This document shows positions 7,402-15,474 of a stretch of DNA of 64,000 bases, piece by piece. Source of the stretch: an uncultured Bacteroidales bacterium (GTDB taxonomy: Bacteria; Bacteroidota; Bacteroidia; Bacteroidales; Muribaculaceae); assembly GCA_900544535.1 (NCBI GenBank), contig UQVH01000004.1:1-64000 (forward strand), given 5' to 3'. Position numbers and translations under genes: made by a program. Position 1 is the first letter of the stretch. Each line of letters starts with the position of its first letter. The notes beneath the pieces are model-generated. The model saw only the letters and a program-made list of their open reading frames with translations, did no database searches and was not told the DNA's origin.

Positions 7402-8879
7402 CCCACGGAGCCTTCAAGGGTTATCTGAAGCAGATTCTGGGCCTCGACGGCAAACTCCATCGGGAGTTTGTTCATGACCTCTTTGGCATAGCCGTTGACA
7501 ATCAGGGCTATGGCTTCCTCGGTGGGGATTCCGCGCTGGTTGCAGTAGAAGAGCTGGTCTTCGGAGATCTTTGAGGTGGTGGCCTCATGCTCGACTATGG
7601 CCGTGTCGTTGAGGATGTCGATGTAAGGGAAAGTGTGGGCGCCACAGTTGCTTCCCATCAGCAGGGAATCGCACTGCGTATAGTTGCGGCAGCCTGTGGC
7701 GTCGGGGACCACTTTGACAAGCCCGCGGTAGGAGTTCTGCGAGTGGCCCGCGGAGATACCCTTGGAGACGATGGTCGAGGTGGAGTTCTTGCCGATGTGG
7801 ATCATCTTGGTGCCCGTGTCGGCCTGCTGGTAGTTCTTGGTGACGGCCACGGAGTAGAATTCGCCGCGCGAATAGTCGCCCTTGAGCACGCAGGAGGGAT
7901 ATTTCCATGTGATTGCCGATCCGGTCTCCACCTGTGTCCAGGAGAGTTTCGAATGGTCGCCGCGGCAGAGTCCGCGCTTGGTGACGAAGTTGTAGATGCC
8001 GCCGCGTCCTTCGGCGTCGCCGGCATACCAGTTCTGTACGGTGGAGTATTTCACCTCGGCACGGTCTTCGACCACGATCTCGACGATGGCCGCGTGGAGC
8101 TGGTTTTCGTCGCGCATCGGGGCGGTGCAGCCTTCGAGGTAGCTGACATAGGCGTCGTCGTCGGCCACGATCAGCGTGCGTTCGAACTGTCCGGTGCCTG
8201 AGGCGTTGATGCGGAAGTAGGTTGAAAGCTCCATCGGGCAGCGCACACCTTTGGGGATGTAGACGAAGGAGCCGTCGGAGAAGACGGCCGAGTTGAGGGC
8301 GGCGAAGAAGTTGTCGCGGTAGCTCACGACCGAGCCGAGATATTTTTTGACCAGGTCGGGGTAGTCGCGGACGGCTTCGGAGATCGAGCAGAAGATGATC
8401 CCTTTCTCGGCGAGTTTCTCGCGGTGGGTTGTCTTGACGCTGACGGAGTCCATCACGGCGTCGACGGCCATTCCGGCGAGGGCTTTCTGCTCCTGGAGGG
8501 GAATGCCGAGGCGGTTGAAGGTTTCGAGCAGTTGCGGATCGACCTCGTCGAGGCTTTCGGGGCCTTTGGCCTTGGAGCGCGGCTCGGCGTAGTAGCTGAT
8601 GGCCTGAAAGTCGATCGGGGGGATGTTGAGGTGGGCCCAGGTAGGCATTTCGAGCGTCTGCCAGTAGCGGAAGGCTTTCAGACGGAAATCGAGGAGCCAT
8701 TCCGGCTCGCCTTTCTTGGCCGAGATGAGGCGGACCACGTCTTCGCTGAGGCCCACGGGAATGATCTCGGTGTCGATGTCGGAGGTGAATCCGTATTTGT
8801 AGTCGTCGGATGTGGCGCGGCTGAGGAGCTCGTCGCTGTCCGGCTTCTGATTTTGCAGATCTTTATCTTTTGTTTCCAT
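7398..8879 (-). CDS. sufB: Fe-S cluster scaffold SufB
   Basis: The 493-residue SufB subunit of the SUF iron-sulfur assembly scaffold, normally working as SufBC2D. It has the full family length and the expected segments: the N-terminal DYKYGF and EPEWLLDFRLKAF, the central beta-helix with YLEGCTAPMRDENQLHAA, and the C-terminal core with YTQCDSLLMGSNCGAHTFP and EHEATTSKISEDQLFYCNQRG. It lies 26 nt behind cvpA. Oddly, sufC and sufD, which usually follow sufB in Bacteroidetes, are absent; an rRNA-methylase-like gene overlaps its end instead. The protein looks intact, so its partners must be encoded elsewhere. Confidence 0.96.
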   Translation of the reverse strand: METKDKDLQNQKPDSDELLSRATSDDYKYGFTSDIDTEIIPVGLSEDVVRLISAKKGEPEWLLDFRLKAFRYWQTLEMPTWAHLNIPPIDFQAISYYAEPRSKAKGPESLDEVDPQLLETFNRLGIPLQEQKALAGMAVDAVMDSVSVKTTHREKLAEKGIIFCSISEAVRDYPDLVKKYLGSVVSYRDNFFAALNSAVFSDGSFVYIPKGVRCPMELSTYFRINASGTGQFERTLIVADDDAYVSYLEGCTAPMRDENQLHAAIVEIVVEDRAEVKYSTVQNWYAGDAEGRGGIYNFVTKRGLCRGDHSKLSWTQVETGSAITWKYPSCVLKGDYSRGEFYSVAVTKNYQQADTGTKMIHIGKNSTSTIVSKGISAGHSQNSYRGLVKVVPDATGCRNYTQCDSLLMGSNCGAHTFPYIDILNDTAIVEHEATTSKISEDQLFYCNQRGIPTEEAIALIVNGYAKEVMNKLPMEFAVEAQNLLQITLEGSVG

Positions 8880-8905
8880 ATTGACTCGTGGGTTGAGGGG
8901 ATGGA

Positions 8906-9478
8906 TTATATGTTTGTCCGGGTCGGCACCGGAGCTTTGTCGGTCTGCTCTGTTTTCAGATTCTGGTCATCGTCGGTGCCTAAAGGAGATACGGCGTCGA
9001 GCACCCAGGGGGCGAAGCGGGCCGTGAGAGTGACCACGCGGCCGCCGCAGAGGTTTGACTTGGAGCGCAGCGGAGTGTCTGGGAAGATGACCATATAGAG
9101 ATTGAGCAGAAGGCTGACAAGCAGAAAGTATTTGGCTACGGAGAAAGCAGCGCCTGCTATGCGGTCGAGCGGGCCGAGAAATACAGCGTGGCTGACCATG
9201 CGCAACAGTTTGGCCAGGAGGATGACTCCGTAGTATGCGACAAGGTAGATCACGGCGTTGGCGAGGATCGAGACCGTCGCATGGCTGATCGGTGATGCCT
9301 CCCAGTCGGGATGGCTCCCTGTGAGCAGGTCGGTGACTGTCGGGCCAAGGCAGCGGCAGGCGATGATGGCGATGACGATCGCCGCTAAGGAGCCCAATTG
9401 CTTGATGATCCCTTTGCGGAAACCGAGCCATGCCGAGCCGATGAATACCAACAGTAATATAATGTCGAGAGCTGTCAT
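8906..9478 (-). CDS. CvpA family membrane protein
   Basis: A 190-residue integral membrane protein of the CvpA family. It has four predicted helices (about 3-20, 27-45, 68-92 and 106-130), the typical N-terminal ALDIILLLVFIGSAWLGFRKG and the family loop GPLDRIAGAAFSV. The C-terminal 50 residues are polar and probably cytoplasmic. In E. coli CvpA is linked to colicin V production and envelope stress tolerance; in Bacteroidetes the role is not defined. It is the first gene of the cvpA-sufB-methylase-YycJ operon and has a clear -7 box 50 nt upstream. Confidence 0.88.
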   Translation of the reverse strand: MTALDIILLLVFIGSAWLGFRKGIIKQLGSLAAIVIAIIACRCLGPTVTDLLTGSHPDWEASPISHATVSILANAVIYLVAYYGVILLAKLLRMVSHAVFLGPLDRIAGAAFSVAKYFLLVSLLLNLYMVIFPDTPLRSKSNLCGGRVVTLTARFAPWVLDAVSPLGTDDDQNLKTEQTDKAPVPTRTNI

Positions 9479-9527
9479 TTGGTTTTCTTGAAATTAAAAC
9501 ACTTTTATGGCAAAATATTTCAGAATG

Positions 9528-9535
9528 CAAAGGTA
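9528..9535 (-). promoter_or_regulatory. -7 promoter box of the cvpA-sufB operon
   Basis: TACCTTTG on the minus strand, 50 nt upstream of the cvpA ATG at 9478. No other good box is visible further down the operon. Confidence 0.65.
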
Positions 9536-9794
9536 GCAATTTATTTACAAAGAGAGCTGAAAAGCATCCGAGAAGTGAGCGCAAAGGGAGCAGGTGAGCG
9601 GACAAATGTTAAAATCGGGGTGAAAACCAAAGGCTGCTGAACAAATAAAAATGTAGTAATGTTATAAAATCAAAATCCGCAAAGGACCACTACAAACCCT
9701 GAGGACTGGCGTGTCCGGGACGAATATTCATAGTGACCTTTACTCAAAAAAGACTATTTAAAAAGAGAGTTTACTAAAAAATCGTGTTTCATTT

Positions 9795-9802
9795 TAATTT
9801 TG
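9795..9802 (+). promoter_or_regulatory. -7-like box abutting the ompA start
   Basis: TAATTTTG fits the consensus but ends only 7 nt before the ATG at 9810. If used, the transcript would start at or next to the start codon. It may equally be part of an A/T-rich translation-enhancing leader driven from an upstream promoter that I cannot identify. Confidence 0.35.
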
Positions 9803-9809
9803 TGAGAGA

Positions 9810-11024
9810 ATGAAAAAGAATTTATTAATCGTTGCTGCTTTGGGAGGTATGTTCTGGAGCGCAAATGAAGCAAAGGCCCAGGAGACCATCGAAGGCGTTG
9901 TTGTCGAAGAAACGCCGGTTCTGGTACAGGAAGTTGATTGCAAGGACATCTACACTCCGGGCTCATGGAAAGACAACTGGTTCATCCAGCTCGGCGCCGG
10001 TATCCGCTCGCCTTTCATGGAAAATTACCGCGTTGACGGCAAGAGCGACAGCCGCAAGATCACAGCCATCTATAATCTCGGCGTAGGCCGCTGGATTTCT
10101 CCCTACCTCGGATTCCGCTTCTCGGCCTACTATGGTTCGATGCACTGGAACCAGGGCCACACAGCATCTGCACGTGTCGCCAATCTTAACGTAGACTTCA
10201 TGTGGGATATGTTCAACTCGATCGGCGGTTACAGACCCCATCGTGTATTCTCGATCGTGCCTTATATCGGCCTCGGCGGTTCGTTCGTCTACCGCTATCG
10301 TCCGGCTGTCGGCAACATTCAGGACCGTCATGGCGACGGCGTCAAGTCGAACCAGTGGCTCCTCCCCGTTTCCGCAGGTCTGCAGCTCCGCTTCCGTCTT
10401 TGCGAATATGTTGACTTCTTCGCTGAAGGCCGCGCGATGTTCTACGGCGACAACTTCAACAATGATGCCTACGGACGTCCTGTTGACATCGACATCTCCG
10501 CAGTCGGTGGTTTCACCTTCCACCTCACCGGTTCGAAGTTCAAACGCTACAACCCCTGCGACTATGTTGATTATATCAACCGTGCCAACGCCCAGATCAA
10601 CGACCTCCGCGGAGCCCTCGCTACCACTTCAGCCGCTCTCGCCGCTGCCGAAGCACAGCTTCCCTGCCCCGATGCAACTGTCGTAGAAGCTTCGTCAACC
10701 ACAATTCTCCCCACCGTGCGCTTCAAGATCAACTCGGCATATGTTTCTTCAGAGGAAATGGTCAACGTCTACAACGTAGCCGAATACATGAAGGCCAATC
10801 CCGATGCAACCATCGTTGTCCGCGGCTATGCTGACGAAGACACCGGTACCGCAGAATACAATATGAAGCTTTCAGAGCGTCGCGCCCAGGCTGTCGCTGA
10901 CATCCTCGTAGGAGACTACGGTATTGATGCTTCCCGCCTCGTGCTCGAAGCTGCCGGCAGCAACACTCAGGTTTACGACACCAACGACTGGAACCGCATC
11001 GTGATCTTCGCAATCCCCGAATAA
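9810..11024 (+). CDS. OmpA family outer membrane protein
   Basis: A 404-residue outer membrane protein that links the outer membrane to peptidoglycan. The signal peptide ends at AKA-QE (residue 23). Residues about 50-245 form an N-terminal beta-barrel with alternating aromatic strands (WFIQLGAGI, YLGFRFSAYYGS, FFAEGRAMFYG). A short linker with an Ala-rich helix (about 258-285) follows, then the C-terminal OmpA peptidoglycan-binding domain (about 300-404) with VRFKINSAYVS, VVRGYADEDTG and the NMKLSERRAQAVADIL helix. The codons are strongly biased, as in highly expressed genes. No operon partner; it stands alone between divergent cvpA and an unknown gene. Confidence 0.95.
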   Translation: MKKNLLIVAALGGMFWSANEAKAQETIEGVVVEETPVLVQEVDCKDIYTPGSWKDNWFIQLGAGIRSPFMENYRVDGKSDSRKITAIYNLGVGRWISPYLGFRFSAYYGSMHWNQGHTASARVANLNVDFMWDMFNSIGGYRPHRVFSIVPYIGLGGSFVYRYRPAVGNIQDRHGDGVKSNQWLLPVSAGLQLRFRLCEYVDFFAEGRAMFYGDNFNNDAYGRPVDIDISAVGGFTFHLTGSKFKRYNPCDYVDYINRANAQINDLRGALATTSAALAAAEAQLPCPDATVVEASSTTILPTVRFKINSAYVSSEEMVNVYNVAEYMKANPDATIVVRGYADEDTGTAEYNMKLSERRAQAVADILVGDYGIDASRLVLEAAGSNTQVYDTNDWNRIVIFAIPE

Positions 11025-11303
11025 GAGAGCAGAGCCTGACGCTGACTCACACATAGGAAATCACACTCGCGCCGATGAGTGTCAGGGTCCGGGAGCGGAC
11101 CGCCGATGAGCCGGAGGGCTCGCAGACCCCCAGGCGCGGGGACATGACAGGAAACAGAGTTTTCTTTCAAAACAATAATTGACGTTTGAGACCCGCACAG
11201 CCATCGCAGGCTGCGCGGGTCGCTTACGTACGGGGCCGTGAGTGTTGCAGGTTTGCCGGAAAGTTTGTAACTTGTGGGCCAAACCGATACATACCTGCCG
11301 ATT
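11025..11303 (+). other. Hairpin-rich intergenic region after ompA
   Basis: This 279-nt gap has no gene. It holds several short stems: GGTCC/GGACC (11086-11101), GAGCC/GGCTC (11108-11121) and the strongest, GACCCGC...GCGGGTC (11190-11221) with an inner CAGCC/GGCTG pair. None is followed by a T run, so if ompA terminates here it is not by a canonical terminator. Confidence 0.5.
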
Positions 11304-12437
11304 ATGAAAAGAGTGATTTTGTCTGTGCTTGCCCTGACGGTCTCTGTTGTAGCCGCCTTAGCTGTTGAAACCGGATGCCCGTCCACGCCGCTGGGATGGC
11401 CGTTTACGGCTGTGGTCAAGGATCTGAAACTGTATGATTCGGCTTCGATCGAGGGGAAGGTCATAGGGACTGTGCCTCCGGAGGTGGAGCTGGCTTTCCG
11501 TGAGTCGGAGGAATCGGAGCATTGGATTTATATTGACGACGGTGACCGTGGGGTGCACGGGTGGTGCCTCGACTGGGGCGGTTTTTATGGCGACAGCAGT
11601 AACCGCGATCCTGACGTGAGCGCATATCAGAACACTCTCGATTATGCCTACGTTACGCTCGGCCATAATCCCAAAGCCTATCAGAGAGACGACAGCGCGG
11701 TCTGCGATTATGACGAGGAGGCGGATGAAACGGCTGCCGAACCGGGGAGCCCGGTTGATGCGGGCTATGACGATGCTCTTGACAACGCTGTGGCCTCGAA
11801 AGCGTCCGGCCGGAAATATACCTCGGAAAGCGGCTGGGACAGATTTATGAAATGGGTGATCATCATTCTGATCGGTATCGGGGTGGTGACCGCCTGGTTT
11901 CCCGTGCTTCCTGAGCCGTTTAAGGACAATGCTTACTGGTATCTCGCGGCGGCGGGGGTGGCCGAAATCATCTATTCGCTCCATTGGTCCGTCTATGCCT
12001 CCTACGGCTCCAATCAGCTGTTCAGTATGTTCATATTGGGACTTGTGCAGATTCTTGGACTGCTGTTTGCGCGCCACAGCAGTCCTGCTCCGCGCTGGTG
12101 CAGGTGGGTTTCGGTGGCCGGTATGACGACGGTTGCCATCACTGTGACCCTTGTCAACGGCATCGGCACGATTTTGTCAAGCATAGTCGGCGGCATCCTG
12201 AATCTCGTGGTCGGCTGCGTGGTGCTCACGGTGATCTACGCGTTCTTCAAGGACGGAATCGACGATTCGGGCCGACGCTCCTCAGACAGCAGTAGCGGGG
12301 ACACCCCCAAGCGCAACGGCACATTTGACGGCTGCTGCGATAACTGCGCCCTGTGGAACTCAAACACCCGCCGCTGTGGCCGCTACGGCAACATAACCTC
12401 CCCGAACGACCATTGCAGCGGCCATGTCTGGGGGTAA
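11304..12437 (+). CDS. SH3-like membrane protein with Cys-rich tail
   Basis: I do not recognise this 377-residue protein as a named family. It has a signal peptide (1-20), a bacterial SH3-like domain (about 27-90: LKLYDSASIEGKVIGTVPP, then WIYIDDGDRGVHGWCLDWGG), an acidic linker, and about five membrane helices from residue 180 to 315 (first VIIILIGIGVVTAWF). The C-terminus is a compact Cys cluster, CDNC-ALW...RRC...HCSGHVW, with the spacing of a small metal-binding or disulfide knuckle. The ATG at 11304 is preferred to the in-frame GTG at 11274 because the signal peptide starts there. The SH3 part probably faces the periplasm and binds peptidoglycan (inference). Confidence 0.75.
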   Translation: MKRVILSVLALTVSVVAALAVETGCPSTPLGWPFTAVVKDLKLYDSASIEGKVIGTVPPEVELAFRESEESEHWIYIDDGDRGVHGWCLDWGGFYGDSSNRDPDVSAYQNTLDYAYVTLGHNPKAYQRDDSAVCDYDEEADETAAEPGSPVDAGYDDALDNAVASKASGRKYTSESGWDRFMKWVIIILIGIGVVTAWFPVLPEPFKDNAYWYLAAAGVAEIIYSLHWSVYASYGSNQLFSMFILGLVQILGLLFARHSSPAPRWCRWVSVAGMTTVAITVTLVNGIGTILSSIVGGILNLVVGCVVLTVIYAFFKDGIDDSGRRSSDSSSGDTPKRNGTFDGCCDNCALWNSNTRRCGRYGNITSPNDHCSGHVWG

Positions 12438-12628
12438 ATTTTCTGGCTTGATTTCATGAACTCTTTTATGAACTCTCTTACGAACCCTTTTCTGTCCCCT
12501 TGAACCAAAGGGTTGTCATTAAAAAAGTGTGTATGTCGACAGACATATACGCAATGTCCGGCGGTATCAATAAGTGATGTTTTTGCGGATAGGGATTTTT
12601 TAGTGTGGTGAAAATGGCGGGATTTTGC

Positions 12629-12636
12629 TAATTTTG
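12629..12636 (+). promoter_or_regulatory. -7 promoter box of tsaD-cinA
   Basis: TAATTTTG, 26 nt before the tsaD ATG at 12663, with a T-rich -33 region near 12593-12602. Confidence 0.7.
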
Positions 12637-12662
12637 CAGGGAAATAAGAAAATCAAGATCTT

Positions 12663-13679
12663 ATGAGTGTGATTATTTTAGGAATCGAGTCGTCGTGCGA
12701 CGATACGTCGGCGGCTGTGATCCGCGACGGTGTGCTGCTGAGCAACGTGATAGCCTCGCAGCAGGTTCACGCCGAGTTTGGCGGTGTGGTGCCGGAACTG
12801 GCATCGCGCGCGCATCAGCAGAATATTGTCCCTGTGGTCGATACGGCGCTCAAACGTGCCGGGGTGGCCAAAGAGGATCTGAGTGCCATCGGTTTTACCC
12901 GCGGTCCGGGTCTCTTGGGTTCGCTCCTCGTCGGGACGAGTTTCGCCAAAGGTATGTCGCTCGGTCTGAGAATACCGATCGTCGACGTGAACCATCTCCA
13001 CGGTCATGTGCTCTCGCATTTCATCCGCCGCAAGGAGGATGACCGTGTGCCGGACTATCCTTTCATCTGCCTGCTCGTCTCAGGCGGCAACAGCCAGATA
13101 ATTCTCGTCAGGAACTACAACGACATGGAGATTCTCGGCCAGACGATCGACGATGCGGCAGGCGAGGCTTTCGACAAGTGTGCCAAGGTGATGGGGCTTC
13201 CTTATCCGGGCGGTCCGCACATCGACCGGCTCGCGGCGGAGGGTGATCCAAAGCGCTTCCGTTTCGCCAAACCTCACATTCCGGGACTCGATTACAGTTT
13301 CAGCGGACTGAAAACGTCGTTTCTCTACACTCTCAGAGACGAGATAAAGAAGAATCCCGACTTTATCGAACAGAACAAGGCCGATCTCGCGGCGTCGCTC
13401 CAGCGCACGATCATCGATATACTGATGGATAAGCTCGACAAAGCTGTACGTCAGACCGGGGTGACTACGGTTGCCATCGGCGGCGGTGTCTCGGCCAACT
13501 CCGGAGTGCGCGATGCGGTGGCCGACTACTGCAAGCGCCGCGGCCTGACGGCGTTTATCCCTGAGCGCGTTTTCACGACCGACAACGCGGCCATGGTGGC
13601 CATCGCGGCCTATTACAAGTATCTCGACCGTCAGTTCTGCCGCTACGACGAGGTACCCTATGCCCGCGTGAAGGTCTGA
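12663..13679 (+). CDS. tsaD: tRNA N6-adenosine threonylcarbamoyltransferase TsaD
   Basis: The 338-residue TsaD transfers the threonylcarbamoyl group to A37 of ANN-decoding tRNAs, working with TsaB, TsaE and TsaC. Diagnostic features are the start GIESSCDDTSAAV, the metal-binding NHLHGH (about 104-109), the ASKHA nucleotide-binding segments LLVSGGNSQI and DDAAGEAFDKCAKVMGLPYPGG, and the C-terminal GGGVSANSGVR followed by TDNAAMVA. Length and motifs are normal. cinA follows 56 nt downstream on the same strand. Confidence 0.97.
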   Translation: MSVIILGIESSCDDTSAAVIRDGVLLSNVIASQQVHAEFGGVVPELASRAHQQNIVPVVDTALKRAGVAKEDLSAIGFTRGPGLLGSLLVGTSFAKGMSLGLRIPIVDVNHLHGHVLSHFIRRKEDDRVPDYPFICLLVSGGNSQIILVRNYNDMEILGQTIDDAAGEAFDKCAKVMGLPYPGGPHIDRLAAEGDPKRFRFAKPHIPGLDYSFSGLKTSFLYTLRDEIKKNPDFIEQNKADLAASLQRTIIDILMDKLDKAVRQTGVTTVAIGGGVSANSGVRDAVADYCKRRGLTAFIPERVFTTDNAAMVAIAAYYKYLDRQFCRYDEVPYARVKV

Positions 13680-13735
13680 GGCAACTTCCGCAGGAAGACG
13701 GATTTGCAAACAAACGAAATTTTTACTGATCAAAG

Positions 13736-14995
13736 ATGAAAGTCTCGATAATAGTGATCGGCGACGAGCTTCTGCTCGGCCAGGTCACGGATACGAATTC
13801 GGGCGATATTGCCCGTCATATAGCACCCTACGGCTGGGAGGTCAACGACGTGCAGACTGTGGGCGACGAGGCGGGGGAGATCCGCCTTGCGATCGACCGC
13901 GCATTTGAGCTGAGCGACGTGGTGCTCACTACGGGCGGCCTCGGCCCGACGAAGGACGATATCACCAAGAAGGTGATGTGTGACTACTTCGGCGGCGAAC
14001 TCAGGGAAGATCCGGAGGTGTTGGCCAACGTGCTCGACGTGGTTGGACGCCGCGGATTCAAGATCAACAAACTGACGGCGGCGCAGGCCATCGTGCCGAC
14101 CTCGTGCCGCGTGATCCAGAACCGCGTGGGGACAGCCCCGATCATGTGGTTCGAAAAGGAGGGGAAGGTACTCGTCTCGCTTCCCGGAGTGCCTTTCGAG
14201 ACGCGCGAGATGTTTACTACCGAGGTGTTTCCGCAGCTTTGCGAGAAATACAGGACCGATGTCGACATCGAACATGCTGTCCTGATGGTTACCGACTACA
14301 CGGAGAGCGGGCTGGCCGAGAAGATTGCTCTGTGGGAGGAGGCTCTGCCTGAATATCTGCACCTTGCCTATCTGCCCAAGCCCGGTCTGATACGCTTGCG
14401 CATCGACGGTGCGCACCGCGACAAGGCGTTCATCACGGCGGAAGTCGGTCGTGCGGCTGCGGAGTTGGCCGCGATGCTCGGCGATGCTGTGATCGCCACC
14501 GACGATCTGACTCCGGCGCAGATTCTGCTGCGCCACTGCCGCGAACGAGGGCTGAAATTGGCTACTGCCGAGAGCTGCACTGGCGGCAATATCGCGCATG
14601 AGCTGACGCTGATTCCGGGATCATCAGACGTGTTTGTCGGATCGGTCGTAAGTTACAGCAACGAGGTGAAAATGAATCTGCTCGGCGTCGGAGCCGAGAC
14701 GCTTGAGGCCAACGGCGCCGTCAGCGAGCCTGTGGTGCGCGAGATGGCCGAGGGTGTGCTCAAGGCCACCGGAGCGCAGGTAGCCGTGGCCACGAGCGGC
14801 ATAGCAGGTCCAGGCGGAGGCAGCGAAGAAAAGCCTGTCGGGACGGTCTGCATGGCTGCGGCGGTGACGATTCCGGACGGCAGGGTGATCTGCGAGACCG
14901 AGACACATCATTTCCCCGGCAACCGCGGCCGAGTGATCGATGCTTCGACCACACGGGTGCTGATCAAGGCTATCAAACTGCTGCGTGGCGTGTAG
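13736..14995 (+). CDS. cinA: CinA: competence/damage-inducible protein A (NMN deamidase family)
   Basis: A full-length 419-residue CinA with both domains. The N-terminal MoCF-like COG1058 domain (about 1-170) has IGDELLLGQVTDTNS and TTGGLGPTKDD. The C-terminal amidohydrolase domain (about 260-415) has AESCTGGNIAHELT and SGIAGPGGGSEEKPVGTV, the hallmarks of PncC-type nicotinamide-nucleotide deamidases. The family is linked to NAD salvage and, in some species, competence. It is downstream of tsaD and ends before a strong terminator, so the two genes form one transcription unit. Confidence 0.95.
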   Translation: MKVSIIVIGDELLLGQVTDTNSGDIARHIAPYGWEVNDVQTVGDEAGEIRLAIDRAFELSDVVLTTGGLGPTKDDITKKVMCDYFGGELREDPEVLANVLDVVGRRGFKINKLTAAQAIVPTSCRVIQNRVGTAPIMWFEKEGKVLVSLPGVPFETREMFTTEVFPQLCEKYRTDVDIEHAVLMVTDYTESGLAEKIALWEEALPEYLHLAYLPKPGLIRLRIDGAHRDKAFITAEVGRAAAELAAMLGDAVIATDDLTPAQILLRHCRERGLKLATAESCTGGNIAHELTLIPGSSDVFVGSVVSYSNEVKMNLLGVGAETLEANGAVSEPVVREMAEGVLKATGAQVAVATSGIAGPGGGSEEKPVGTVCMAAAVTIPDGRVICETETHHFPGNRGRVIDASTTRVLIKAIKLLRGV

Positions 14996-15032
14996 GCCCT
15001 CGGCGAACCATAAGCTACCGAAATATGTTTTA

Positions 15033-15078
15033 CAGACAGACGGATCTCCGCGGAGGAGACCGTCTGTCTGCATTTTTT
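15033..15078 (+). terminator. Strong rho-independent terminator after cinA
   Basis: An 11-bp perfect outer stem CAGACAGACGG / CCGTCTGTCTG (15033-15043, 15060-15070) encloses an inner TCTCCGCGGAGGAGA palindrome and is followed by CATTTTTT. It separates tsaD-cinA from the thioredoxin cluster. Confidence 0.9.
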
Positions 15079-15122
15079 GCAGCCGTCAACTATTTTCAAA
15101 CCTTTATAAATAATAGAATATT

Positions 15123-15416
15123 ATGACTTACGATCAGGAAATCCGCAGTTCAAAAGTTGTCTTGATGGAGTTTTACGCTTCGTGGTGCCCTCACTGCCAG
15201 CGGATGATGCCCGTGGTGGCTCAGGTGAAAGAACTGCTTGACGGACGCGCGAATGTCTGCCAGCTCGAAATCGACAATAACAAGGAGGCTGCGGACGCCG
15301 CGGATGTCCATTCGATACCTTCGTTTATCATCTATGTCGACGGCGAGGAGGCCTGGCGCCACACCGGCGAGATCGACGGAGAAGTCCTGTTGAGCAAAGT
15401 TGAGTCGTTTCTCTGA
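15123..15416 (+). CDS. Thioredoxin
   Basis: A 97-residue thioredoxin-fold oxidoreductase with the active site WCPHC (21-25) in place of the classical WCGPC, and the cis-proline at SIPSF (about 64-68). A central Pro-His pair is typical of oxidising DsbA-like enzymes, so it may have a higher redox potential than housekeeping thioredoxin (inference). There is no signal peptide, so it is cytoplasmic as written. It is followed after 58 nt by the VKOR gene, suggesting a shared disulfide-exchange task, although a cytoplasmic partner for a VKOR that oxidises exported thiols is unusual. Confidence 0.92.
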   Translation: MTYDQEIRSSKVVLMEFYASWCPHCQRMMPVVAQVKELLDGRANVCQLEIDNNKEAADAADVHSIPSFIIYVDGEEAWRHTGEIDGEVLLSKVESFL

Positions 15417-15474
15417 TTGAAGCGGCTGAGAATCAGAAAGAAATAAGAAAAACAGAGCATAGATCCACAATTTT

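Noticed and set aside
7585..8700. Minus-strand 371-codon frame overlapping sufB in another frame
   Set aside because: The translation is Arg/Pro/Leu-rich with no domain features, whereas the sufB frame is conserved throughout.
12450..12500. Short tandem ATGAACTCTTTT-like units before tsaD
   Set aside because: Three loose 12-13-nt units are too few and too diverged to claim a functional repeat, and they lie outside the tsaD promoter.
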